The notes below the pieces were generated by a model. That model was given only the letters and a program-made list of their open reading frames with translations. It did no database searches and was not told the DNA's origin. The position numbers and the translations under genes are program-made. Shown here piece by piece: positions 1 to 10,012 of a stretch of 58,369 nt of DNA (the stretch's first letter is position 1; each line of letters opens with the position of its first letter). Source of the stretch: Myxococcaceae bacterium (GTDB taxonomy: Bacteria; Myxococcota; Myxococcia; Myxococcales; Myxococcaceae); contig JALHOS010000003.1 in assembly GCA_022842905.1 (NCBI GenBank), positions 1-58,369 on the forward strand. Reading direction: 5' to 3'.

Positions 1-1
1 G

Positions 2-955
2 GCCGATCGCCGCGTCGACGTGCTCCTCGCCGGCGAGCGGGTGTCGGGTGAGCTCACCCCGCTGGGCGTGCGCTGGCAGGGCGAGGTGCCCGAGGCGGCG
101 CGCTTCGTCGCGCGCACGCTGGACTTCGCGGCGCGGGCCCACGGGGCGGAAGGGCCCGGGCTGAGCGTGGCCTTCGCGCCGTCACCGCTGATCGACGGGC
201 GGAAGCTCGGCCTGGGCAGCAGCGCGCGCGCGTGCTGTCTGGCGGCGGAGGCGGCGCGCTGGGCTTTTGGGGCGTCCTTCGACACCTTGAGGCTGGCGCT
301 GCTCGCCCACGCCGATGCGCAGGGCGGGAAGGGCAGCGGCGGAGACGTGGCGGCCTGCTTCGCCGGCGGGCTGGTCCGCTACCGCCGGTACGACGTGGCC
401 AGCTTGGCCGACGCCGGTCGGAAGCCAGGGTTCGGCTCCGCGCTGCTCGGCGCCGCGCCAGTCGAGCTGTCGCAGCTGCGCATCGGCCCGGCGCACTGGC
501 TCTACGCGTACACCGGCACCAGCGCCTCGACGCCGGTTCGCGTGCAGGGCGTCGAAGCCAAGCTGGGGCCCGAGGCCCGCCGCGTCTTCGTCGACTCGTC
601 GGATCGCCTGTCCGAGCAGCTCGAGCGGGCGCTGGTGAGCCACGACTTCGCCGATGCGGTGGCGACGCTCGCCGAGCTGCAGGCGCTCCTGAGCACGCTC
701 ACCAGCGAGCCGGACGAAGCGCTCAGCCGAATCTTGGCCATGGCGCGCGCGTTCGGCGGCGGGGGCAAGCAGTCCGGCGCGGGCGGGGGCGACGGCGCGC
801 TGCTGCTCGCCCCGTCCGTCGAAGCGGCCGCGGCCCTGCGCGACAGCCTGGTGGCGCGGGGGTTCCACGCGTTCTTCGTGCGTGCGGAACCCGGCCTGGG
901 TGGCGAAGCGCAGCCGGACGCCGAGCTGACCGCCTGGCTCGACGTCGCGGCCTGA
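2..955 (+). CDS. Phosphomevalonate kinase (GHMP family), 5' end outside window
   Basis: GHMP-superfamily small-molecule kinase, most likely phosphomevalonate kinase, which makes mevalonate diphosphate from ATP and phosphomevalonate for isoprenoid synthesis. The ATP-binding motif GLGSSA is clear, and the C-terminal SGAGGGDG motif is typical of this kinase. The frame is open back to base 2 and reads ADRRV before the first possible start (GTG at 20). This resembles the N-terminal region of the family after its start, so the true start lies upstream and 317 residues are visible. Myxobacteria are known to use the mevalonate route; other pathway genes probably lie upstream. Mevalonate kinase is the main alternative. 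Confidence 0.85.
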   Translation, partial: ADRRVDVLLAGERVSGELTPLGVRWQGEVPEAARFVARTLDFAARAHGAEGPGLSVAFAPSPLIDGRKLGLGSSARACCLAAEAARWAFGASFDTLRLALLAHADAQGGKGSGGDVAACFAGGLVRYRRYDVASLADAGRKPGFGSALLGAAPVELSQLRIGPAHWLYAYTGTSASTPVRVQGVEAKLGPEARRVFVDSSDRLSEQLERALVSHDFADAVATLAELQALLSTLTSEPDEALSRILAMARAFGGGGKQSGAGGGDGALLLAPSVEAAAALRDSLVARGFHAFFVRAEPGLGGEAQPDAELTAWLDVAA

Positions 956-990
956 GGGCAGGGCGCGCCTGAGTGCTTCGAAAAGACGAA

Positions 991-1020
991 GGGCCCGCAT
1001 CGCTGCGGGCCCCTCGGTTT
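991..1020. terminator. Shared bidirectional intrinsic terminator
   Basis: A perfect 9-bp inverted repeat (991-999 with 1004-1012) closes a 4-base loop. It is followed on the plus strand by CTCGGTTTCTT and on the minus strand by TTCGTCTTTTC. It sits between the convergent phosphomevalonate kinase gene and tRNA-Leu and could serve both; the minus-strand T-rich side is better. Confidence 0.75.
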
Positions 1021-1028
1021 CTTCAGTG

Positions 1029-1112
1029 TGCCCAGGAGAGGACTCGAACCTCCACGGCGTCGCCGCCACTAGACCCTGAATCTAGCGTGTCTACCAATTC
1101 CACCACCTGGGC
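1029..1112 (-). tRNA. tRNA-Leu (CAG)
   Basis: Minus-strand tRNA of 84 bases. The 5' acceptor half GCCCAGG pairs with CCTGGGC, and the discriminator is A at 1029. The anticodon stem CTAGA/TCTAG encloses loop TTCAGGG, giving anticodon CAG. The long variable arm fits a class II leucine tRNA, and the T loop is TTCGAGT. CCA is not encoded: the bases after the discriminator read CAC. Confidence 0.96.
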
Positions 1113-1129
1113 TTCTCGACCGCGCCGGG

Positions 1130-1158
1130 CTTCTAAGGATCCGCTCGGAGGGTGTCAA
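1130..1158 (-). promoter_or_regulatory. Sigma70-type promoter of tRNA-Leu
   Basis: Read on the minus strand, a perfect -35 TTGACA (1158-1153) is followed after 17 bases by TAGAAG (1135-1130; 4 of 6 match TATAAT). The predicted start is about 1123, some 11 bases before the mature tRNA 5' end at 1112. Confidence 0.75.
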
Positions 1159-1193
1159 CGAAAGAACGCTCAGCGTCGACGCGAGGCGCGGGC

Positions 1194-2330
1194 TCACCTG
1201 ACGGCGCGCGCGCGCTGCACCGCGATCGTCAGGGCGCCGGCCAGCGCGCTCAGCGCTTCGGCAGGCGTCTGCAGTCCAAAGGACACGCGCAGCGCCGACC
1301 GGGCCTGCTCGGCGCTCAGCCCCATGGCGGTCAGCACGTGGGACGGCGCGACGCTGCCCGACGCGCAGGCGGCGCCGGTCGACACGGCGAAGCCTTCGAG
1401 ATCGAGCGCCATGAGCAGAGCGTCGGCTGCGAGCCCGTCGAAGCGCAGGTTGCTGGTGGTGGGGAGCCGTGGGGCCGTACCGCCGGTGATCTCCACGCCG
1501 CTGATCGACGCCAGCACCGCGCGTTCGAACGCGTCGCGGCGCGCGGCGGCCGCCTCGAGCGCGCCCAGTTCAGCCACACAGAGCTCGAGCGCGAGCGCCG
1601 CCGCCCCGAGCAGCGCGACGTTCGGCGTGCCGGCCTGCCGCCCACCCTCTTGGTGCCCTGGAACGAGGGGCTCGAGCTGAACGGAAGGGGCGCAGATGAG
1701 GAAGCCCACTCCAGCCGGTCCGCCGAGCTTGTGGCTCGAGAAGGACAGGAGCGGGGCGTGTACGGCGCGCAGGCTGACCGGCACTCGCCCGACGGCCTGG
1801 ACGGCGTCGGTGTGGAAGATGACCCCCAGCCGCTCACAGCGCTCGGCGACGGCCTCCACGGGCTGCAGCACGCCCGTCTCGTTGTTCGCCCACATGAGCG
1901 AGGCGACCGCCACCGACGCATCGAGGGCCTGCTCGAAGGCGGCGGCGTCGACCACGCCGTCGGGCCTGGGCTGGACCACGCGCAACGTCGCGCCGTGGGC
2001 GGTCAACACCTTCGCCGCCTCCAGCACGCTGGGGTGTTCGATCGCGCTGACGACGACGGTGCTGCGCGAGCGGTCCTTGCGCGCGAAGAACGCGCCCCGC
2101 AGGGCGAGCGCCGCAGCCGCCGAGCCCGAGCTGGTGAAGATGAGCTCCTTGGGGCCGACCCCGAGCGCTGCCGCCGCCCGTCGCCGTGCGTCCTCGAGCA
2201 GCCGCCGCGCGGCGCGACCCAGCCCGTGCACGCTCGACGGGTTTCCGAGCTGGTCGGCGAAGGCGCGCTGGAGGTGCTCGAGGACGGCCGGGCGCAGCGG
2301 TGCGCCGGCGTTCCAGTCGAAGTGCTTCAC
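1194..2330 (-). CDS. Cysteine desulfurase, NifS/IscS-like (class V aminotransferase)
   Basis: PLP enzyme of 378 residues that removes sulfur from cysteine, giving alanine and a protein persulfide for Fe-S cluster or thio-cofactor synthesis in the cytoplasm. Visible family marks are GNPSSVH near the N-terminus, the IEHPSV segment, ANNETG, the PLP-lysine motif SFSSHKLGGP, and a C-terminal active-site cysteine loop GAACASGS followed by the helix that ends in LRVSFG. GTG start; its first four bases overlap the stop of the upstream DHH gene, so the two are translationally coupled. No iscR, iscU or sufE lies alongside, so the sulfur acceptor is unknown. Confidence 0.88.
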   Translation of the reverse strand: MKHFDWNAGAPLRPAVLEHLQRAFADQLGNPSSVHGLGRAARRLLEDARRRAAAALGVGPKELIFTSSGSAAAALALRGAFFARKDRSRSTVVVSAIEHPSVLEAAKVLTAHGATLRVVQPRPDGVVDAAAFEQALDASVAVASLMWANNETGVLQPVEAVAERCERLGVIFHTDAVQAVGRVPVSLRAVHAPLLSFSSHKLGGPAGVGFLICAPSVQLEPLVPGHQEGGRQAGTPNVALLGAAALALELCVAELGALEAAAARRDAFERAVLASISGVEITGGTAPRLPTTSNLRFDGLAADALLMALDLEGFAVSTGAACASGSVAPSHVLTAMGLSAEQARSALRVSFGLQTPAEALSALAGALTIAVQRARAVR

Positions 2331-3394
2331 GGCTCGGCGGACAGCAGCGACACGCCGCGCTCACCCTCGACGCCGAAGGCAACCTTGAACCGCCGGACGA
2401 TCTCCTGGCGCAGCGTGGCGCGCTGCTTCCGCGTTCCGGTCAACGGCAGGCGAGCGCCGGCCATGCTGCCATGACCGCCGGCCGAGCCGCCGAGATCCGA
2501 GCAGATCTCCCGGATCAGCCGCCCAGCGTTCATGCGGCGGTCGTTCACGCGCAACGACAGGAACAAGTGCGAACGAAAGCTCCCGTGGGCCAGCGACCAC
2601 TTCGCGCCTTCCAAGAAGCTCAGGCGCTCGGCGACCTCGGCGACCATGTCCGGCGTGTACACGTCGCCCAGATCGGTGATCAGCGCGCCGGGGAACAGCC
2701 GCGCCTTCTCGATCGCCGCGTGGTACAGCCGGAAGTAGCGCAGCGGCAGGGTGGGGTGCTCGATCTGCGCGAGCAGCCCGCGGTCGATGCGAGGGAACAG
2801 CCACAAGTAGCACTCGACGTCGTGCTCCTGCGTCTGCCGCTCGAGGTCCCGCGTGTCCGCTTTGATGCCGTAGTAGAGCGCCGTCGCCAGCCGAGGATCC
2901 GGCTCGAGCTTCGCCGCGCGCGCGTACTCCGTCAGCAGCGTCGACGTGGCCCCGTAGTCGCCGCCCAAGTCCGCGAAGGGGTTCTCGAGCGGCTCGTCGC
3001 GCATCGGGTGGTGGTCGATGACGATGTCGGCGCGCAGATCCGAAGGCAGGGCGTGGTTCCCGACGGACTGCTGGGTGTCGACCAGCCCGAACAGATCGTA
3101 GTCGGCCAGGTGCACGTCGTTGAACGGCTTCACGTCGAGCTCGAGCACGCGCACGAACGCGGCGTTCTCCGCTCGGCCGATGATGCCGCCGTAGGCGATG
3201 TCGCAGGGCAGGGCGCACTGGTGCTGGAGCACCGCACCGAGCGCCGCGGCGCTGGCCAGGGAGTCCGGATCGGGGTTGTCGTGGGTCAGCAGCAGGCCGC
3301 GCTTGCGGCCCTTGAAGCTGCGCTTGAGGCGGGCGACCTTCTCCTTGGCGGAGAGGCTGGCGACCGTCAGCTCCGTGTTGGCCTCGCCAGGCAC
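2327..3394 (-). CDS. DHH-family phosphoesterase (NrnA-like)
   Basis: Cytosolic Mn-dependent phosphoesterase of 355 residues, of the family that includes nanoRNase/pAp phosphatases. Motif I reads THDNPDPDSLAS and the family-defining DHH triplet is in DIVIDHHPM. The C-terminal DHHA1-type glycine-rich stretch is GGSAGGHGSMAGA. Likely substrates are very short oligonucleotides, pAp or cyclic-dinucleotide products such as pApA; the sequence does not decide among these. GTG start, 10 bases after the stop of the Fic-fold gene, with a 4-base overlap into the cysteine desulfurase gene. A c-di-AMP cyclase is encoded 45 kb away in this window, which makes a pApA role worth considering. Confidence 0.85.
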   Translation of the reverse strand: MPGEANTELTVASLSAKEKVARLKRSFKGRKRGLLLTHDNPDPDSLASAAALGAVLQHQCALPCDIAYGGIIGRAENAAFVRVLELDVKPFNDVHLADYDLFGLVDTQQSVGNHALPSDLRADIVIDHHPMRDEPLENPFADLGGDYGATSTLLTEYARAAKLEPDPRLATALYYGIKADTRDLERQTQEHDVECYLWLFPRIDRGLLAQIEHPTLPLRYFRLYHAAIEKARLFPGALITDLGDVYTPDMVAEVAERLSFLEGAKWSLAHGSFRSHLFLSLRVNDRRMNAGRLIREICSDLGGSAGGHGSMAGARLPLTGTRKQRATLRQEIVRRFKVAFGVEGERGVSLLSAEP

Positions 3395-3404
3395 GTGGGT
3401 TCCT

Positions 3405-4232
3405 TCAGCGGTACACGCGACTGAGATCGCGGAAGTACTTGAGGCCGTTGTCGAGGCCGTTGTCCATGGCGTCGAGGAGCAGGTTGGTGAAGCTCGTCAG
3501 CGAGCCCTTGAAGGCCTCGTGGTATTTCTGGCGGTCCTTGTCCACGACGACGATCGGGAAGAACCCGTTGCGCATGAGGATGAAGTTGGACAGCAGCCGG
3601 CCCACCTTCCCCGAGTGCTCGGTGAACGGGAAGACCTGAAGGAACTGGTACTGGAAGCGGCAGGACTGGAGCAGCGGGTGCATCTCCCGGAAGTCCGCCG
3701 AGGCGGTCCAGTCGAGCAGCTTCTCGAGCATGGGCTGGATCTTCGCCGGCTGCGCGATCTCGTGCGTGTACGTGCGGTGCAGCGGCATCTCCTTGCGGTA
3801 GCCCTGCTTCTCACGTTCCTTGGCGAGCTCCTTCTCGGTCCGCTCGCGGCGCTCGGCTTGGGCTCGCGCGGCCTGGGCTTCGGGCGTGGAGCCGGACACC
3901 AGTTCGTGCACGCGCTTCACCAAGGTCAGCGTGATCGCCGAGTGCTTCTTCGACGTCTTCGCTTCCTCGCGCATGGCGTCGACGGCGGCCTTGTGGTTTC
4001 GGATCTCCCAGACGATCGGCAGCAGCGACGCCTCGGCCGCGACGGCGCCGGGGTGTAGCGCTGCGGTCAGATCCGACGGCGCGTAGACGGACCCCTCGAG
4101 CGCGTTGTCGTGGTAGACCCACGACATTTCGAACCGCTCCAAGTAGTCCTGAACTTCCGGCCGACGCACCGACAGGGCTTCCCGCAGGCGCTTCGTCTTC
4201 TCCTCGATACTCTGCAACCGCTCCTTGTTCAC
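3405..4232 (-). CDS. Fic-fold protein with degenerate active-site motif
   Basis: A 275-residue protein resembling the Fic/DOC family, whose active members transfer AMP or related groups to proteins using the motif HPFxxGNGRxxR. Here the equivalent segment reads FPFTEHSGKVGRLL: the catalytic His is Phe, the GN pair is HS and the first Arg is Lys, while the last Gly-Arg and the helix after it are kept. Near residues 40-47 the segment HDNALEGS resembles the inhibitory (S/T)xxxE(G/N) helix. A charged, probably helical stretch (residues about 125-150) follows. GTG start, first gene of a three-gene run with the DHH and desulfurase genes. Either a non-catalytic binder or an enzyme with different chemistry. 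Confidence 0.7.
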   Translation of the reverse strand: MNKERLQSIEEKTKRLREALSVRRPEVQDYLERFEMSWVYHDNALEGSVYAPSDLTAALHPGAVAAEASLLPIVWEIRNHKAAVDAMREEAKTSKKHSAITLTLVKRVHELVSGSTPEAQAARAQAERRERTEKELAKEREKQGYRKEMPLHRTYTHEIAQPAKIQPMLEKLLDWTASADFREMHPLLQSCRFQYQFLQVFPFTEHSGKVGRLLSNFILMRNGFFPIVVVDKDRQKYHEAFKGSLTSFTNLLLDAMDNGLDNGLKYFRDLSRVYR

Positions 4233-4323
4233 GGCGGCGCACCTTAAAGGCTTTGGAGTGATCTGGCTAGCAAATATGGCTTAAATCGATGATATCACTG
4301 AGAAATTCGGCGGTGATTTCCAT

Positions 4324-4418
4324 CGATGGGGCATGGGAATCGAACCCACCAGCCGACGCTCGCGCGGCAACTCGCTGGTTTTGAAGACCAGGCCCATCAC
4401 CAGATGGGCCGCCCCACC
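4324..4418 (-). tRNA. selC: tRNA-Sec (TCA), selenocysteine tRNA
   Basis: Minus-strand tRNA of 95 bases. It has an 8-bp acceptor stem, GGTGGGGC with GCCCCATC, discriminator G at 4324, and a long D stem (GGCCCAT/ATGGGCC). The anticodon stem CTGGT/ACCAG has loop CTTCAAA, giving anticodon TCA. A long variable arm and the T arm GTGGG-TTCGATT-CCCAT follow. The 8+5 arrangement, G discriminator and TCA anticodon together identify selC. CCA is not encoded. The organism should therefore decode UGA as selenocysteine; selA, selB and selD are not in the window. Confidence 0.95.
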
Positions 4419-4472
4419 ACGACGGTGTGCGGCCACGGTTAACGCAGAACGCGGCGCCAGGCCAAGGCTTCT

Positions 4473-5495
4473 TCAGTCCAGCCCGCGTTCGTAGAGCTCG
4501 TCCTCGTCGAGGCCCAAGAGGTGGCCGACCTCGTGGAGCACGGTGACGCCGATCTCCTCGATCAGCTCGTCGCGAGTCGTGGCGAAGCGCTCGAGGTTCT
4601 TCTGGAAGAGCGAGATGTGCGTGGTGACGTGGTGAGCGGGCTCGCTGTCCAGCCGCTCGTCGATCGGCACGCCGCGGAAGATGCCGAGGATCGACGGCGA
4701 CACGCCTTCTTTGAGATCGTCGTCGCTCGGCAGGGGCTGCACGTCGATGATCGCGTTGGCCAGGTGTGGCTTGGCGTGGGCGGGCAGCCCGGCGACCGCT
4801 TCGGCGACGGCGGCGTCGAACTCGGTCGAGGAGAGAGACGCCGGCTCGGGGAACTCTTCGGGCGCCATGTCGCGAGCGCGGGCAAAGTGCACCTCGGCGT
4901 CGGCACCTCTTCGCTCGGCGATGAGGCCCAGGTAGTGGTGCGCCCAAGGCTCCGACGGATCCAGCGTGAGCAGCTTCTGCATCGCCTTGCTGGCCTCGTC
5001 GAAGCGCGCCAGTTCGAACAGCGCGACGCCCCGCTCGAGCATGCCCTCGAGGTGCTCCGGCTCCAGCGTGAGCACGCGGTCCAGCGCCTTGAGCGCGGCG
5101 GCGCAGTCACCCAGCTGGTTCTGGGCGATGCCGACGAGCAGGTGCCACGCAGCCTCGACCTCGGCGTCGGCGGTGACCTTTCTTCGAATGGGCTCGAGGA
5201 GCTCCAGGCCCTCTTCGATGCGCTCGCGATCGTCCCCGGGGTAGCGGATCTTCGCGTCGGCCGCGGCGAGCACCCAGGCGGGGTTCGTCGGCTCCCGCTC
5301 CATGAGCGCGTCGAACACCTCGTCCGCCTGTTCGAACTCGCCGAGCTCGCAGAGGACGACGGCTTGCAGATCCATCGCCTCGAGCGCGTGGGGATCGGCG
5401 GCGAGGGCCCGCTGCGCGGAGTCGAGCGCGGCGTCGAGCTCTCCGTCCTCGTAGGCGCCGACTGCGCGGTCCAGCCACTCTTGAGCGGAAGGCAT
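4473..5495 (-). CDS. TPR-repeat protein with C-terminal minimal zincin metallopeptidase domain
   Basis: A 340-residue protein. The first ~220 residues are tetratricopeptide-like helical pairs, recognisable by repeated A..D..LALDP patterns. The last ~120 residues match the zincin-like metallopeptidase family (PF06262 type), ending in VTVLHEVGHLLGLDEDEL, where HExxH provides two zinc His ligands and the catalytic Glu, and a following acidic residue can supply the third ligand. There is no signal peptide, so it is probably cytoplasmic. ATG start. It is followed on the same strand by selC only. Substrate unknown. Confidence 0.8.
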   Translation of the reverse strand: MPSAQEWLDRAVGAYEDGELDAALDSAQRALAADPHALEAMDLQAVVLCELGEFEQADEVFDALMEREPTNPAWVLAAADAKIRYPGDDRERIEEGLELLEPIRRKVTADAEVEAAWHLLVGIAQNQLGDCAAALKALDRVLTLEPEHLEGMLERGVALFELARFDEASKAMQKLLTLDPSEPWAHHYLGLIAERRGADAEVHFARARDMAPEEFPEPASLSSTEFDAAVAEAVAGLPAHAKPHLANAIIDVQPLPSDDDLKEGVSPSILGIFRGVPIDERLDSEPAHHVTTHISLFQKNLERFATTRDELIEEIGVTVLHEVGHLLGLDEDELYERGLD

Positions 5496-5552
5496 GGCCC
5501 GTCGTCGTCCAGGCTTGTCCGGAAGTCAATTTCGCGAGTAACACCCGCTCAC

Positions 5553-7701
<2,149 letters not shown>

Positions 7702-7718
7702 GTCGCTGAGAGTTCTTT

Positions 7719-7760
7719 GGAGCCCCGGTCCTCGCCAGTTCGCGCGGGGGCCGGGGCTCC
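7719..7760 (+). terminator. Probable groEL terminator hairpin
   Basis: A 10-bp inverted repeat GGAGCCCCGG (7719-7728) and CCGGGGCTCC (7751-7760) begins 18 bases after the groEL stop. The T tract is poor (GTCGTTG), so it may work with Rho or as a 3'-end stabiliser. Confidence 0.6.
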
Positions 7761-7805
7761 GTCGTTGCGGGACGGCGGGCAGGTCGCTAAGGGCCTTTGG
7801 GCGCC

Positions 7806-8252
7806 ATGCACCTCCACACTCGCCTCCTCTTCGTCTCGTCGGTCTGGGCCTTCCTGGGCTGCAACCAAGCCGATCCCCTGGTCACCTGTGATCCGAACCC
7901 CGCGGTCGTGACCACGGCGACCTTGCAGACCCAGGTCTTCAACGCCTGCCGCACCTGCCACAACCAGAATGACACCTATGCAGACCTGAGCGCGCCCGAG
8001 AAGTCGCAGGCCATGGTCGACAAGGCGTCGACGTTCTCCAAGGGCGTCGCCGGCAGCGAGCTCAAGCTCGTCAAGCCCAAGGACCTGGCGAACAGCTCCT
8101 TGTGGCTCAAGCTGAACGGCGGCACGTCGGCCAAGCTCGCCGGGCCGAAGATGGAGATGCTCGGCGGGATCATGCCTCCGACCGGCGCGCTGAGCGCGAC
8201 GGATCTGAAGGCCGTCAAGGACTGGATCTGCGGCGGCGCGAAGGCGAACTGA
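7806..8252 (+). CDS. Small lipoprotein with a c-type cytochrome-like CxxCH motif
   Basis: A 148-residue exported protein. The N-terminal signal ends in AFLGCNQ, a lipobox-type cysteine. The mature part contains ACRTCHN, a CxxCH haem c attachment motif, and later GGIMPPTG, where the Met could be the distal haem ligand. A final Cys is in DWICGG. This resembles single-haem domains seen in many myxobacterial lipoproteins, here probably on an envelope membrane. ATG at 7806 gives the best signal peptide; an in-frame TTG at 7797 is possible. No redox partner is adjacent. Confidence 0.7.
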   Translation: MHLHTRLLFVSSVWAFLGCNQADPLVTCDPNPAVVTTATLQTQVFNACRTCHNQNDTYADLSAPEKSQAMVDKASTFSKGVAGSELKLVKPKDLANSSLWLKLNGGTSAKLAGPKMEMLGGIMPPTGALSATDLKAVKDWICGGAKAN

Positions 8253-8267
8253 CGGAGTCGTCGAGGC

Positions 8268-9104
8268 TCAGCGCAGCCGCGCGCGGCGCTGATCCGGCGA
8301 CTGCGGCGGGAACTCGACGAAGTCGCACAGGTCGCACAGCCGGCTGTAGATGCGCTCGCCGACGCGATCGCACAGCAGCTTCGACTCCTTCGCGCCCTCG
8401 AGCAGCGCTTCGGTCGTCACCACGCCGCTGCGTTTCCCTTCGGGCGGACGCAGCGAATAGTTCGTCGCGAACAGGGTGATACGCCCCGCGTTGTAGCGCC
8501 GGGCGATCAGCTCATCGAGCGTGTCGAGTTCAAACGGGGTGCCGCGGCCCTTGCCGAGCTCGTCGATCGCCAGCACGTGGAGCTGTGCGAGCGGGCCGAT
8601 GATCTCTCCGCCGCTCTTGCCTTCCTGAAAACCGCGGCGGATCTGCGCGAAGAGCAGGCTGATCTCCACGTACCCGCAGGCGACGCCGTGCTCGAGCGTC
8701 AGGTGGGACAGCACCGCTGCCAGCAGGTGCGTCTTGCCGGTGCCCACCGGTCCGCTCAGCCCGAAGCCGCGCTTCGACGGCCAGCCGTGGGCGAACTCCT
8801 TGGCCACCTTCACCGCCTGCGCCTGCTCCGCGTTCGCGGGCTTGTAGGACTCGAAGGTCGACTGCGCGTGGACCGCCGGCACCCGCGCGTCGTTGAACAG
8901 CGCCACGCGACGCTCCATGCGCGCGCGAGGGCAGGGCGAGGCCACGTCGTAGATCCGCCCGTTCTCCTTGACCTGAGTGCGGAGCAGCCCGGTGCCGCTG
9001 CAGTCGACGCAACCTTCGACGCGCTGGGCGACGGTGGCCCTGGCGATGCCTTCGTGCCGCTCGATCGAGAACCCCGACACTTCACACGCTTTGAGGCTGG
9101 TCAC
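8268..9104 (-). CDS. DnaC/DnaI-like AAA+ ATPase (replicative helicase loader type)
   Basis: A 278-residue AAA+ ATPase. An N-terminal segment has Cys residues in CVDCSGTG and SPCPR, which could bind zinc as in DnaI-type loaders. The P-loop is GPVGTGKTHLL (residues about 148-158), Walker B is HVLAIDELGKG, and sensor 1 is TLFATNYS. Family members load replicative helicase or, in the IstB branch, help transposition; there is no transposase here, so the loader role fits better. GTG start, 13 bases after the stop of an unknown gene that is probably its partner. Confidence 0.75.
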   Translation of the reverse strand: MTSLKACEVSGFSIERHEGIARATVAQRVEGCVDCSGTGLLRTQVKENGRIYDVASPCPRARMERRVALFNDARVPAVHAQSTFESYKPANAEQAQAVKVAKEFAHGWPSKRGFGLSGPVGTGKTHLLAAVLSHLTLEHGVACGYVEISLLFAQIRRGFQEGKSGGEIIGPLAQLHVLAIDELGKGRGTPFELDTLDELIARRYNAGRITLFATNYSLRPPEGKRSGVVTTEALLEGAKESKLLCDRVGERIYSRLCDLCDFVEFPPQSPDQRRARLR

Positions 9105-9117
9105 GGTTCTCTCGGGC

Positions 9118-9753
9118 TCACCAGAAGGACGGCAGGGACAAGGTGGTGCGCGCCAACGCGGCGCGGTGGAAGCGCAGCGCCTCGCGGCGTGCCTGGGACG
9201 TCATGAACTGATGCTTCTGCACGAAGGCTCGGGCTCGCTGCAAGCACTCACGCCGTAGCCCGAACGGACTGGCGCGCAGCAGCGCGAACAGCACGAGCGC
9301 CTCGTTGCGCTCGCCGGCGTCGAAGTCGGCAGGCTCGGCGAGCGTTCGTTCGAGCCTCACGGCGCAGGCCGAAAGCGTGGGCCGCTCTCTGGCGAGCTTG
9401 CGCAGCACCGCCAACAGCTTGGCGTGCCGGGCGACCAGGAAGGACTCCGTCGGCGCGCTCGCTTCTTCGGTCTTCCCCGCCGCCTGCCTGAGGTACTTGG
9501 CGATCTCCGCGTCGACGTGGCGGCGGCAGGCCGACAGCCCCCGCACCCGCTCGGTCTCGAGCTGATCCCAGCCAAGCGCCTCGACGGCCTTCTTGATCCC
9601 CCGCGCGACGACCTCCACGGGCACGTGCGCCTCCGCCCAGCCGTCGACCAGCACCAGGTCCTTCTCGGACAGGGCCACGCCACGCCCTCGGTAGGCGACG
9701 AAGCAGGCCTGCACCTGTTCGTGGAAGGACGCGGAGTCAGGCAGCCAGCTCAT
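9118..9753 (-). CDS. Conserved-looking protein of unknown function upstream of DnaC-like gene
   Basis: A 211-residue soluble, mostly helical protein; I do not recognise the family. The N-terminal half contains a segment about 45 residues in, VPVEVVARGIKKAVEALGWD, followed by a Cys in SACRRH. The C-terminal half is Arg/Ala-rich. It starts with ATG, is first in a two-gene unit and ends 13 bases before the DnaC-like ATPase. In Firmicutes, helicase loaders are often next to DnaB/DnaD primosome proteins, so a replication-initiation partner is a reasonable but unproven guess. Confidence 0.6.
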   Translation of the reverse strand: MSWLPDSASFHEQVQACFVAYRGRGVALSEKDLVLVDGWAEAHVPVEVVARGIKKAVEALGWDQLETERVRGLSACRRHVDAEIAKYLRQAAGKTEEASAPTESFLVARHAKLLAVLRKLARERPTLSACAVRLERTLAEPADFDAGERNEALVLFALLRASPFGLRRECLQRARAFVQKHQFMTSQARREALRFHRAALARTTLSLPSFW

Positions 9754-9786
9754 GGGTCGTCACGCGCTGCCGCATGTACTGCGTTC

Positions 9787-9816
9787 TTGACAGGTTGGAA
9801 GGCACGCCGGTACAAG
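9787..9816 (+). promoter_or_regulatory. Sigma70-type promoter of tRNA-Val
   Basis: -35 TTGACA (9787-9792), 18-base spacer, -10 TACAAG (9811-9816; 4 of 6 match). The predicted start is about 12 bases before the mature tRNA. Confidence 0.7.
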
Positions 9817-9834
9817 CGCCGCGCTTTTCGCAGC

Positions 9835-9906
<72 letters not shown>

Positions 9907-9912
9907 CTCGCA

Positions 9913-9965
9913 CGCCGGAATCCACGCTCTGAAGTTCGGAGCGGCGGGTTCCGGCGTTTCGTTTT
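9913..9965 (+). terminator. Terminator of tRNA-Val
   Basis: Outer arms CGCCGGAA (9913-9920) and TTCCGGCG (9949-9956), with an inner CTC/GAG pair, followed by TTTCGTTTT. It separates tRNA-Val from thrS, so thrS needs its own promoter or reads through. Confidence 0.75.
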
Positions 9966-10012
9966 CAAGCGGACGACTTTTCCCCCAACAACTTGAGGTA
10001 GGGAGCAGCGAC

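Noticed and set aside
8268-9104. IstB transposition helper of an insertion sequence
   Set aside because: No istA-type transposase or terminal inverted repeats flank it; the neighbour is an unrelated 211-residue protein.
9907-10012. T-box or operator-type leader for thrS
   Set aside because: The only hairpin belongs to the tRNA-Val terminator; there is no specifier loop or tRNA-like leader.
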